Positions 1 to 6,762 of a DNA stretch of 6,923 nt are shown here, in pieces (positions within the stretch are counted from its first letter, which is position 1; every line of letters begins with the position of its first letter). The DNA is from CAZTWC01 sp964617105 [NCBI: uncultured Myxococcia bacterium] (GTDB lineage Bacteria; CAZTWC01). Made by a program: the position numbers and the translations under genes. The notes beneath the pieces were generated by a model that saw only the letters and a program-made list of their open reading frames with translations, had not been told where the DNA came from and did not search any database. The stretch lies in NCBI GenBank assembly GCA_964617105.1, contig CAZTWC010000059.1, forward strand, positions 9,605-16,527. Reading direction: 5' to 3'.

Positions 1-1
1 C

Positions 2-1060
2 AACCAGTGTAAAATTTTGTTTTCAGTATCTGATACGGGTATTGGGATTTCCGAAGAAAAGCAGAAGATTATCTTTGACCCCTTTGCTCAGGCCGATGGC
101 TCTATGTCGAGGAAATATGGCGGCACCGGATTGGGACTCTCTATCAGCAGCAATCTGGTTTCTCTGATGGGAGGAAAATTGTTCCTGGAGAGTCAGGAAA
201 ATGTAGGCAGCATTTTCTCTTTTACCATTTACTTTGAGATTGAACAAAAGAGCACTGCCATCAATTACCAGAAGTTGCAGGATCTGAAGGTGGGATTCTA
301 TTCTCCCGAAGACCTTCATGGAGATTTCGAGAAGATTATGGATGACTACTGCAAATCTTTCGGGTACCAGATTTTTCATTATCGAGACAACCAGGAGTGG
401 CAGAATTATGATTGTGCTAATGCCCTACCGGATCAGTTGACGGCGATACTTCCCAGGCTTGCCGAACTTGGCTCCCCTGTGGTTGGCATAGCCAAGCAAA
501 ACCAGCAAAAGCAACTGGGACCCATCAGGAAGATGCTGAAAAAGATAATCTATATGCCAGTGAACGGCTCCAAGTTGTTCGATGCTATTGTGGATATCAT
601 CGGTATCGAAACCGACCTGGAGAGTCAGGAGCCGGTTGCCAAGGTGAAATCAGCGCCTGGCCAGGGTGGAAAACTGAAAATAGACAATGTCCGGGCTCTG
701 GTGGCAGAGGATAATGCAGTGAACCAGCAGTTGATTACCATCATGTTAAAGGAAATTGGCATTGAGAGCGAGATAGCGGAGAATGGACTGGTGGCGATGG
801 AAAAATACTGTAACGGTAAATACGATATAGTTCTAATGGATATCAACATGCCGGAGTGCAATGGTATCGAAGCCACCCGCAAGATAGTCCAGTATGAAAA
901 AGAAAATAATATTAACCATATTCCCATTGTCGCCCTTACGGCTTACGCCATGAAGGGGGCCCGGGAAAAAATGATTTCCCTGGGAGTGGATGATTATCTT
1001 TCCAAACCGATTAACAAGGGTGAACTAGATACGGTTTTAACTCGGTACCTGGTTAAATAG
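2..1060 (+). CDS. Hybrid sensor histidine kinase, C-terminal part (HATPase, degenerate receiver, receiver); 5' end outside window
   Basis: The reading frame is open from the left edge, so the sensor and dimerisation regions are missing. A TTG at 17 lies inside the ATPase domain and is not a real start. Residues below count from that TTG. The HATPase part shows the G1 box DTGIGIS (6-12), an F-box FDPFAQ (20-25) and the G2 box GGTGLGLSI (35-43). Residues about 88-200 have receiver-like spacing but no clear phospho-acceptor Asp, and MPV replaces the usual KP-V near 180, so this looks like a degenerate receiver. A full receiver follows (about 225-347): acidic pair E231-D232, phospho-acceptor D275 in LMDINMP, T308 and K330 in SKP. 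By family knowledge the protein would autophosphorylate on an upstream His and pass phosphate to D275. The Hpt gene 83 bp downstream on the same strand is the likely next relay step. Confidence 0.93.
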   Translation, partial: NQCKILFSVSDTGIGISEEKQKIIFDPFAQADGSMSRKYGGTGLGLSISSNLVSLMGGKLFLESQENVGSIFSFTIYFEIEQKSTAINYQKLQDLKVGFYSPEDLHGDFEKIMDDYCKSFGYQIFHYRDNQEWQNYDCANALPDQLTAILPRLAELGSPVVGIAKQNQQKQLGPIRKMLKKIIYMPVNGSKLFDAIVDIIGIETDLESQEPVAKVKSAPGQGGKLKIDNVRALVAEDNAVNQQLITIMLKEIGIESEIAENGLVAMEKYCNGKYDIVLMDINMPECNGIEATRKIVQYEKENNINHIPIVALTAYAMKGAREKMISLGVDDYLSKPINKGELDTVLTRYLVK

Positions 1061-1097
1061 CAGTTACCATCCGAAAATTTTGGCAATTTTGTCAACT

Positions 1098-1113
1098 CGG
1101 CGTTAAAATGCCG
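1098..1113 (+). other. Small hairpin between the hybrid kinase and Hpt genes
   Basis: CGGCGTTAAAATGCCG can fold into a 6-bp stem (one G-U pair) with a TAAA loop. No T-run follows, so it does not look like an intrinsic terminator. It ends about 20 bp before the Shine-Dalgarno site of the Hpt gene and covers the upstream ATG at 1108. It may influence processing or translation of the downstream message, or be chance. Confidence 0.3.
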
Positions 1114-1133
1114 GGAATTCTTTCCGTTCTTAA

Positions 1134-1138
1134 AGGAG
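1134..1138 (+). promoter_or_regulatory. Shine-Dalgarno site that sets the Hpt start
   Basis: AGGAG sits inside AAAGGAGAAG, five bases before the ATG at 1144. The in-frame ATG at 1108 has no comparable site, and the 12 residues it would add are not needed for the Hpt fold. This argues for 1144 as the start. Confidence 0.7.
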
Positions 1139-1143
1139 AAGAG

Positions 1144-1479
1144 ATGCCCGAGTCTAATGAGCATTTTGATTTGACTGCAACATCATCTATTTTAAATTTG
1201 GATGAAAGTGTAGTAAATATGCTGGTAGGAAATTTTATTAGCGCCATAGATAACGATCTGGATGAGTTGGAAGTGGCTATAAAAAGTGGCAATTTTCAAA
1301 AAATATCTGCAAAAGCTCACTATATCAAGGGTGCGGCAGAAAATCTGCGTCTTAAAATGCTGGTGCCAATGTTAAAGGATATCAACCACGCCTCTATTGA
1401 GGAGCAGGAGGTTGATTATCTGGATTTGTTAGCCAGGGCTCGGCAAGAGGTGGAATGTATAAAGGGAATTATCTCCTGA
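1144..1479 (+). CDS. Stand-alone histidine phosphotransfer (Hpt) protein
   Basis: The product is a soluble, mostly helical protein of 111 residues, the normal size for a free Hpt domain. The signature is AHYIKGAAENL, matching the Hpt pattern H-x-x-K-G; the phospho-accepting residue is H59 (codon CAC at 1318-1320), followed by K62 and G63. The residues after the motif (AENLRLKML) depart slightly from the usual small, Gly-containing stretch. Hpt proteins accept phosphate from a receiver Asp and hand it to another receiver. The hybrid kinase directly upstream, which ends in an intact receiver, is the obvious donor. The receiver-HDOD protein encoded convergently is one possible acceptor, by inference only. 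The 3' end overlaps that gene's 3' end by 11 bp, and no terminator is visible between them. Confidence 0.9.
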   Translation: MPESNEHFDLTATSSILNLDESVVNMLVGNFISAIDNDLDELEVAIKSGNFQKISAKAHYIKGAAENLRLKMLVPMLKDINHASIEEQEVDYLDLLARARQEVECIKGIIS

Positions 1480-2985
1480 AAAAGGGCTGATCTTTGTCAC
1501 TTTCTTCAGCTATGTTATCCTTATCTACACGGGGTGTCAACTTGGTTATAAAACCTTCAAAAATTTTGACATTGGTACTGGCGTCATGGTGTAGATCTTC
1601 CACTAGTCCGCTACTGATATTCAGGGTATTGGCAATGATCTCTTGGTAGTCATTCGGTATTTCTAGTTCTTCTACTCCCAACTCCGCTTTCATCGCGATC
1701 CAATCGGCAAACATTACTCCTTTTGTTATATCTACTTCTTCCCGGTCATTCTTGTGGTGTAATTTGTTCACCTCTTTTAAAGAATTGGGAAATCCCCAAT
1801 TTTCCATGGCAATATGCCCTATTACTGTATGGATCTCGGTGGAGATGTTGCTGAGCACTATTGGGTCCAGGTAGTGCTCGCTGCTGTGGGTAAGGGATAT
1901 TACCAGCCGTGGAATAATTATATAACTTATATCGTGCATAAGGCCGGCAGTGAAGGCCTCAAAAATCGGCCAGCCGGTTTCCATGGCAAAGCGGCGATTT
2001 ATCACTGCGCAGGCCAAAGCATGCGCCCACACTTTGTTGAAGTAATTACGAACCAGTTTAAAAGGTTTGCGGCGTCGCAGGGGAAGTCCCAGGTTGTTGA
2101 TGGAGAGGAAGAAATTTCTGTAGGTCATTATGGAGACAAAGAGAATCTTCAGGTTGTCGATGCCGTATTCAGCGATCACATCTTTGAGTGAATTAAAACT
2201 GATGCGGGGGATTAAAAAAGGCAAATTAGCCAGTTCAAACAGGTTTTTTTCGATTTGTTCATCTGCGGAAAGGGTTTGCAGGATTAATTTTAAACTCTCA
2301 TTCTTGGAGGCACAGATAATTTCTTGCAAAGATTTTATGTCTTCATACTCGAAGAGGTCAGAGGAGAGTTGGTTCTTTTTTACCACATCGATAATTTTTT
2401 TTTTGATAGGTTTGCCCATGGTTAAAAGGGCGCTTTGCCTTTCGGTCTGCAACTCTTTGTAGGATAGACGTTCGCCCACATCCGCGAACTCTTTTTCCTC
2501 TTCCAGCAAGGCCTCCCCGCAATAACGGCATACTCTGGTGGCTTTGAGGAGAAGGTGTTTGCAGTTGTTGCATCTTATCATACCCGGTTTATAGATTCCC
2601 GCTTCACTTAATAGAGCCAGGACTATCTTGGTAATTAGTTCGTTGACCACGTAAGGTTTATGGACAAAATCATCCGCTCCTACTGCCAGAGCATCCTCAA
2701 CATCGTTGGTTCTGCCCAGAGATGAAAGAATAATAATCGGTTTGGTTTTTAGCCGCTTTACTTTGCGGATTTTACTGCAAAGGATAAAACCGGTGGTGTC
2801 GGGAAGCATCAAGTCCAATACGATCAGGTCAGGGGTGTAGATGGCCAGATGGCTGAGGGCTTCTTTGCCATCGGTGGCTATACTGATATCAAAGTTGTCC
2901 TGAAGTTGAAAGCGCAAGGTATCGGAAATGACTTTGTTGTCCTCAATAACCAGGATTTTTTTTTGTTTTTTTGTTTTTTTTTCAT
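1469..2985 (-). CDS. Response regulator: receiver, zinc ribbon and HDOD domain; start lies across an apparent frameshift
   Basis: The frame giving good protein is open from 3031 to 1469, but has no ATG, GTG or TTG before a TTG at 2917. Starting there would delete the first receiver strand and the acidic pocket. The codons upstream of 2917 do encode that part (KKILVIEDNKVISDTL). An ATG at 2985-2983 is one frame off, separated by A-runs; one extra A would give MKKKTKKQKKILVIEDN and a 505-aa protein. In that numbering the receiver has E15-D16, phospho-acceptor D58 (VLDLMLP) and K110 (HKP). A four-Cys zinc ribbon follows (C139, C142, C153, C156). An HDOD domain lies at about 220-430, keeping WAH, LMHD, EIH, IGH and a later HH pair. 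HDOD response regulators often act in signalling or c-di-GMP-linked networks; the target here is unknown. It is the third gene of a leftward run after the CheZ-like and CheY-like genes. No Shine-Dalgarno site is seen before 2985. Confidence 0.85.
2956..2982 (-). repeat. A9-C-A7-C-A9 homopolymer tract at the start of the REC-HDOD gene
   Basis: On the - strand, directly after the ATG at 2985-2983, come nine A, C, seven A, C and nine A. The tract encodes a lysine-rich N-terminus and ends where the receiver's first beta strand (ILVIED) begins. Read from this ATG without a shift, translation gives 35 codons and stops at the TAG at 2880-2878. A gain of one A, or a -1 ribosomal slip, joins the ATG to the receiver frame. 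Runs of nine A are known hot spots for polymerase slippage, replication slippage and sequencing error. Confidence 0.85.
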
Positions 2986-3041
2986 CAACAGTGCAGTTTC
3001 GAGAAGTTTGAAAAAGGGTGGAGGTTTTGGTTTATTTTTAC

Positions 3042-3407
3042 CTATTTCACAAACAGGGAGATGGTTTTTAGCAATTCTTGCTCGTTAAAGGGTTTGACTA
3101 TCCAACCCGATACTCCCGATTTTTTGGCGGTCATTATTTTCATGGCATCCGACTCGGTGGTTAGCATAATCACCGGGATAAAACGAAAATTTCTCTGTTT
3201 TTTTATCTCCCTAAGAGCGGTTAGGCCGTCCATATTGGGCATGTTAACATCAAGAAGGATTAGATTTGGGGTATATGTTTTTAGTTTTTTCAGGGCTTCT
3301 TCTCCATCTGAGGCCTCTTCGGTTTCGTAACCTTCCATCTCCAGGGTGGCTCCCACCATCAATCTTAAAGAGGGAGAATCATCTACAATAAGTACTTTGT
3401 TTTTCAT
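3042..3407 (-). CDS. CheY-like single-domain response regulator
   Basis: The 121-residue product is one complete receiver domain with no output domain. Conserved residues are the acidic pair D9-D10 (LIVDDS), phospho-acceptor D53 (LLDVNMP), T83/T84 and K105 in GWIVKPF. The GWIVKPF ending is typical of CheY-type chemotaxis receivers. The ATG is preceded by AGGAG eight bases upstream (+ strand 3416-3420), so the start is well supported. The gene lies 40 bp after the CheZ-like gene and 56 bp before the ATG of the REC-HDOD gene, all in one direction, which suggests one transcript. Phosphorylated CheY proteins bind the flagellar motor or other targets, and the neighbouring CheZ-like protein is the likely dephosphorylating partner. 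A role in twitching or another process rather than flagellar motility cannot be excluded. Confidence 0.92.
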   Translation of the reverse strand: MKNKVLIVDDSPSLRLMVGATLEMEGYETEEASDGEEALKKLKTYTPNLILLDVNMPNMDGLTALREIKKQRNFRFIPVIMLTTESDAMKIMTAKKSGVSGWIVKPFNEQELLKTISLFVK

Positions 3408-3447
3408 TAACCAGACTCCTGATTACCTAAAAGTTTTCCAAAGGATA

Positions 3448-4119
3448 TTAAAATATAAGGGTTTTTCCGGTATCTTTTTTTTCAAATTTAAGGTTGTAGT
3501 GTTCAGCCAGGATCATTTTTTCATCTTCGTGGGTAAAGATCGCTGTTAGAGATTTGATAATCTCGTCCATCTCAGGATTTTCCCTGGCTATCTCTTTTAT
3601 CTCCTGCTCGGTCATCTCTTTCTGGTTCAATTGCTCGATGATCTCAATGGCCCGGATAGACCGTTCAACACCCTGGCGAATACCATCGTTAAACTGTAAA
3701 GTGATCAAAAGTGGCCTGGCCATGGTTACTATTTTTTCATCCTGCTTGCCCAGATCTTCCAATTGCTGGTTGAATTTTTTTAGCGATTCAGCCACTAGTT
3801 TCATACTGAGAATATCCTCCGGGTTGCTCTCTTTGTTGTTCCCCGTACAATGGTCGAGATGCTGGTCTACCAGGTTATTCATTTTGGTAATCAACTCTTC
3901 TTTGGCATGTGACTCCTGGTGTAAATAGATGTTTTCGTAAACATCATCCACCTGTTTTTTGTGTTTGGATACCTCCTGGTAAAGAGAGATGATTTTTTTT
4001 ACCACTTCAGTGGTATCCCGTTCAATCTTGGTGGCAATATTGGCCATTTGGTTTTTTATCAGTCGCAACAAATCGGCGTCTATGGCTAGTAAATCTATAA
4101 GTTGTTTTTCTCTGCTCAT
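3448..4119 (-). CDS. CheZ-like CheY-phosphate phosphatase
   Basis: The 223-residue product is predicted to be almost all helical, with no signal peptide or membrane segment. The key segment is LQFNDGIRQGVE (about residues 141-152), which contains the CheZ signature D-x-x-x-Q as D145 and Q149. In CheZ these residues orient water and act on the aspartyl phosphate of CheY. The helix-rich layout and length close to CheZ (about 214 residues in E. coli) agree. Overall similarity to enterobacterial CheZ looks low, so this is a distant CheZ-like protein. I chose the ATG at 4119 because GGAG lies six bases upstream; a TTG at 4134 would add five residues. The CheY-like gene 40 bp downstream is the natural substrate. 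The C-terminal tail (LKFEKKDTGKTLIF) may bind CheY, as the CheZ tail does, by inference. It is the first gene of the leftward run. Confidence 0.75.
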   Translation of the reverse strand: MSREKQLIDLLAIDADLLRLIKNQMANIATKIERDTTEVVKKIISLYQEVSKHKKQVDDVYENIYLHQESHAKEELITKMNNLVDQHLDHCTGNNKESNPEDILSMKLVAESLKKFNQQLEDLGKQDEKIVTMARPLLITLQFNDGIRQGVERSIRAIEIIEQLNQKEMTEQEIKEIARENPEMDEIIKSLTAIFTHEDEKMILAEHYNLKFEKKDTGKTLIF

Positions 4120-4125
4120 CAATGA

Positions 4126-4129
4126 CTCC
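4126..4129 (-). promoter_or_regulatory. Shine-Dalgarno site that sets the CheZ-like start
   Basis: Read on the - strand, GGAG within TTGGAGTCATTG lies six bases before the ATG at 4119-4117. It favours that ATG over the TTG at 4134, which lacks such a site and would start only five codons earlier. Confidence 0.65.
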
Positions 4130-4135
4130 AACAAA

Positions 4136-4159
4136 ATCTGCGTATCTGCGTATCTGCGT
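4136..4159. repeat. Three perfect tandem copies of ATCTGCGT
   Basis: Copies lie at 4136-4143, 4144-4151 and 4152-4159 with no mismatch. A diverged copy in the same 8-bp register, AGTTGCGT (6 of 8), lies at 4168-4175, and the unit between them (4160-4167) is poorly matched. The array ends 16 bp upstream of the CheZ-like ATG and just before its Shine-Dalgarno site, so it would be in the leader or promoter of the leftward run. Confidence 0.85.
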
Positions 4160-4177
4160 TTACGTATAGTTGCGTAA
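4160..4177. repeat. Inverted repeat TTACG-N8-CGTAA
   Basis: TTACG (4160-4164) and CGTAA (4173-4177) are exact inverted copies with eight bases between them, 18 bp in all. Such spacing fits a site for a dimeric DNA-binding protein, but the arms are short. It directly abuts the 8-bp tandem repeats. Confidence 0.4.
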
Positions 4178-4246
4178 GTAATTAGAAGGTTACCTGAAAA
4201 GACTACCAGAAAAACTAATTATGGCAATGAATTTTTTCATTTTTGT

Positions 4247-4275
4247 TTGACAAATATTAACAAATTATCCATAAT
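4247..4275 (+). promoter_or_regulatory. Sigma-70-type promoter for the 503-aa gene
   Basis: A perfect -35 TTGACA (4247-4252) is followed after 17 bp by CATAAT (4270-4275), five of six to consensus. The -10 lies in a perfect 10-bp palindrome CATAATTATG (4270-4279). Transcription would start near 4282, giving a leader of about 32 bases before the ATG at 4314. It probably drives the 503-aa gene, the kinase-like gene and cheD together. Confidence 0.75.
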
Positions 4276-4313
4276 TATGCAATATCAGGTTTAGAATTTA
4301 AGCGGTATTTTTT

Positions 4314-5825
4314 ATGGAACACAATCAAGAAATTTACACCACCCAAATTGCTCTGGTCAGGTTTTTCAGGGAGATGTTGCAAAACATAAGTGACCAAATG
4401 GATGCAAACACCATATCTCTTTTGCGTAGTTTTTATCCCTTGATGAAAGCCCATATCGCCCGCAGTGGTATCATTGGCTCCAGGTTAGAGGCGGTATTTC
4501 AACTGTTGAATGAACATTGCAGCGCAAAATCAAAGCAGAAGAATAAAAAAAGTCCTGTATTTAAAGGTAGCGATGATGAATTGTTGAATTTTATTAATAA
4601 TAAAGTAACTGCTCTTCGCAAGCAGGATATTCAGATTTACCAGATTACCAAGCCTATTGTGGGAACCATTGAGATAGAAAACCAGGTAACAAAGGAGTTG
4701 AAAAATAATATTGACGCTCTGATTGCCTGGGAACAGGAATTGAACTCTAGCAAGAGTGTAACTGCCCAGGAACCGGAAGAGGTACTTACTTCAGATTATT
4801 TGCTTGCCCAGTTGAAATCACACTTTGAAAAAATTTTCCTCCTTCCCGGGCAAAAAGAAATTTTGTCCCGTCATTTTAAGAATCAGCAAGTCATAGCTCA
4901 GAAGGTGGTACAAGCCGGCATCGACGATAGCAAAGTAATCAATATTTCTTACTACAATCTGGAGGATGTGGTAGAAGACTTGGAAGAGAGTCTGGAGGAG
5001 TTGGAGCGCTATCTGGTTCATTTTGAGGCGGCCATATTACTGAAACAACACGAGACTTTTGAGGTTAACCTGTCCCGGCGGATGGAGTTCGGCGAAAAGA
5101 TGGCCCAGTCCCTGGAACAGTTGGAGGAGATAGTCTGGTCTGGTAATTTTTATCTTATCCAGATGGCGGCTTTCCTGATGAAAGAGGTCGGGATCAAGAT
5201 GTCTCGCTCCGATGATGAAGATATGGTAAAGAATGCCCTGGATATGATGTTCAGAGGGGTGGAAGGAATACGCCAGCGGATAAAAAAAGATCTTTACGGT
5301 GATGATTTTAACTCCAGCGTCTTTATTTTCGGCGGTTTGGATACAGCCATGCTAATGGAAATGGGACGGTTTATTCATGATTTGGGTGGATTTCATACCA
5401 ATATCTCCCCCCTGACTCTGGAACTTATGCTCTCTCAAGATGTGTTATTCTTAACCGATGAGGGGCCTTTATCCAAGCAAATTTTTGATGTCTTGAGTAT
5501 GGAGGGATTGTTTGCAGAAATAGTAGAAAACGGCCGGGAATTAAAAGAGAAAGTTGGTGCCAATAAACCCTTTGCTGTTATCGCCACTGATAAACGGTTA
5601 TTGGAAGAGTGGGATAGTTATAGTCCTTTTTTGAATGAATTTTACGGCAAGTTTATTTTATTGGAAACCGGAGTCCAAAGAATATTTCCCCTGGAACGGT
5701 TAGGTCCCTATTTAGATAGTGTTTTTCATGCTGGCATAAATCCGGTTGAATTGATAGAAGAGTTAAACCGGGTGAAATCTAACCTCAACCGCGCATTACT
5801 AAAATTAAACAACAATACCGATTAA
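4314..5825 (+). CDS. 503-aa largely helical protein of unknown family with receiver-like C-terminal region
   Basis: I do not recognise this family. No signal peptide or membrane segment is evident, so it is probably cytoplasmic. Residues 1-330 look mostly alpha-helical, with charged, coiled-coil-like stretches (for example EDLEESLEELERYL at 221-234). Residues about 335-475 alternate strands and helices. Within this, VLFLTDEGPLSKQIFDVL (377-394), FAEIVENGRELKE (400-412), FAVIATD (420-426) and KFILLET (446-452) follow the order of a receiver domain, with D382/E383 and D426 at suitable places; the conserved Lys-Pro is not seen. I infer a degenerate receiver. The C-terminus (476-503) is helical. 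The ATG at 4314 suits the promoter about 40 bp upstream, but only a weak AGCGG site precedes it. The kinase-like gene starts 37 bp downstream, suggesting a shared transcript and perhaps a shared complex. Confidence 0.88.
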   Translation: MEHNQEIYTTQIALVRFFREMLQNISDQMDANTISLLRSFYPLMKAHIARSGIIGSRLEAVFQLLNEHCSAKSKQKNKKSPVFKGSDDELLNFINNKVTALRKQDIQIYQITKPIVGTIEIENQVTKELKNNIDALIAWEQELNSSKSVTAQEPEEVLTSDYLLAQLKSHFEKIFLLPGQKEILSRHFKNQQVIAQKVVQAGIDDSKVINISYYNLEDVVEDLEESLEELERYLVHFEAAILLKQHETFEVNLSRRMEFGEKMAQSLEQLEEIVWSGNFYLIQMAAFLMKEVGIKMSRSDDEDMVKNALDMMFRGVEGIRQRIKKDLYGDDFNSSVFIFGGLDTAMLMEMGRFIHDLGGFHTNISPLTLELMLSQDVLFLTDEGPLSKQIFDVLSMEGLFAEIVENGRELKEKVGANKPFAVIATDKRLLEEWDSYSPFLNEFYGKFILLETGVQRIFPLERLGPYLDSVFHAGINPVELIEELNRVKSNLNRALLKLNNNTD

Positions 5826-5849
5826 ACCCTGGAATCCTTTTGCCTTTAA

Positions 5850-5855
5850 GGGAGG
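5850..5855 (+). promoter_or_regulatory. Strong Shine-Dalgarno site for a TTG start
   Basis: GGGAGG within AAGGGAGGAAAAAAG lies seven bases before the TTG at 5863. It is the strongest ribosome-binding site in the window and fixes this unusual start codon. Confidence 0.8.
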
Positions 5856-5862
5856 AAAAAAG

Positions 5863-6738
5863 TTGACAGATCAGGAATTATTACAGGAGTTGGCCGATCG
5901 TCTACATAAGAAAGAAGTGGCTCTTAAGGAGATTGATCAAACAATAGAGGAATTGAACCTGGCTCATAAACGACTTAACGAGATTGATCAGTTGAAGAGC
6001 CGTTTTCTTTCCATTGTCCAGAATGAGTTCAGAAATCCTTTGGGCACTATAATCGGAATGATTCATCTTTTAGCCCAAAAAAGCCTGAAGGAGAATTTGG
6101 GACTGGAGGAGATCGCCGCGACCATCCTGAGAGAATCTTACTATCTGACCATGCAGGTGGACAATATTTTAGAGGCGGCTCAACTGGAAGCAGGAGCGGA
6201 TATTTTTGACTGCCAGGTGGTCAATTTGGCTTCGGTCATTGAAGAAACAGTGGATATCAATTCTCACGAATTGAGGCGCCAGGAGATGCAACTGCAGGTA
6301 GATATTGATGAAGAGAGTATGATCTTGGCCGATGAAGAAAAGATGCAGGTGGTGATCAATAACCTGGTAAATAATGCTATCAAGTTTAATCAACCCGGAG
6401 GCAGGATTGAGATCGTTTCCTGGAGGGAGGATGCCGAGGTTGTCGTTTCGGTAAAAGATCAGGGCGAAGGTATAAGTCCAGAAGAGGAGAGGGTGATATT
6501 CGAAAGATTCAGGCAGGTAGACATGAGTCCTTGCCGTAAGTTTCAAGGATCGGGACTGGGATTGTCAGTTGCTCAACCTCTGGTGGATATGATGGGAGGA
6601 AAACTGTGGCTGGAATCAAAAGTTGGCCAGGGCACAACTTTTTATGTATCAATGCCCTTTGCCGGAGAGGGTACCTCCGAGGAAACCGATGGCCTATTGT
6701 TTGATACTGAAAATGATGGCGATTTTACTGCTTTTTAG
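5863..6738 (+). CDS. Soluble histidine-kinase-like protein with Asn replacing the phospho-accepting His
   Basis: The 291-residue product has no membrane segment or sensor domain. Residues 1-45 are a charged coiled coil. The dimerisation helix follows at about 45-110, and the ATPase domain at about 150-267. The ATPase motifs are all present: N-box NNLVNNAIKFN (166-176), G1 box DQGEGIS (199-205), F-box FERFRQ (213-218) and G2 box GSGLGLSV (229-236). In the HisKA motif, however, the usual S-H-E-L-R-T-P-L reads Q-N-E-F-R-N-P-L. The expected His is Asn54, codon AAT at 6022-6024, one base from CAT. Classical autophosphorylation there should be impossible. It may be a regulatory pseudokinase, a phosphatase, or a kinase acting on another protein's His. 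The tail (268-291) is acidic and free of known motifs. The TTG start is backed by a strong Shine-Dalgarno site. The 503-aa gene ends 37 bp upstream and cheD begins 24 bp downstream. Confidence 0.93.
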   Translation: MTDQELLQELADRLHKKEVALKEIDQTIEELNLAHKRLNEIDQLKSRFLSIVQNEFRNPLGTIIGMIHLLAQKSLKENLGLEEIAATILRESYYLTMQVDNILEAAQLEAGADIFDCQVVNLASVIEETVDINSHELRRQEMQLQVDIDEESMILADEEKMQVVINNLVNNAIKFNQPGGRIEIVSWREDAEVVVSVKDQGEGISPEEERVIFERFRQVDMSPCRKFQGSGLGLSVAQPLVDMMGGKLWLESKVGQGTTFYVSMPFAGEGTSEETDGLLFDTENDGDFTAF

Positions 6739-6762
6739 TGCTTCTCCGGATTAATTATTAAC

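Larger units (their letters stand above)
4120..4313. promoter_or_regulatory. Divergent intergenic regulatory region
   Basis: These 194 AT-rich bases separate the leftward CheZ/CheY/HDOD run from the rightward 503-aa gene, so both must be transcribed from here or nearby. The rightward promoter is clear (4247-4275). For the leftward run the best -10 I see is CATAAT read from 4223 to 4218, but its -35 (ACAAAA) is poor, so it is only a candidate. The half nearest the CheZ-like gene holds three tandem 8-bp repeats and an inverted repeat. A short similar stretch, TAATTATGGCAA at 4216-4227 and TAATTATGCAAT at 4272-4283, occurs at both promoter candidates. Confidence 0.6.

Noticed and set aside
23-379. 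118-codon - strand open frame inside the hybrid kinase
   Set aside because: It is antisense to the conserved ATPase motifs, which account for the sequence.
1098-1113. Hairpin as a terminator after the hybrid kinase
   Set aside because: No T-run follows and a co-directional Hpt gene with a good Shine-Dalgarno site starts 30 bp later.
1814-2191. 125-codon + strand open frame opposite the REC-HDOD gene
   Set aside because: It lies wholly antisense to well-supported HDOD coding sequence and has no recognisable protein motif.
2956-2982. T-rich tract on the + strand as an intrinsic terminator
   Set aside because: No stable GC-rich stem precedes it on the + strand and no + strand gene ends there; it is the lysine-codon tract of the - strand gene.
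2849-3330. Two overlapping + strand open frames across the CheY-like and REC-HDOD junction
   Set aside because: They are shadows in other frames of two receiver genes with conserved residues, and their Phe-rich stretches come from the T-rich tract.
3554-3928. 124-codon + strand open frame opposite the CheZ-like gene
   Set aside because: Ser/Ile/Cys-rich translation typical of an antisense shadow, with no ribosome-binding site of note.
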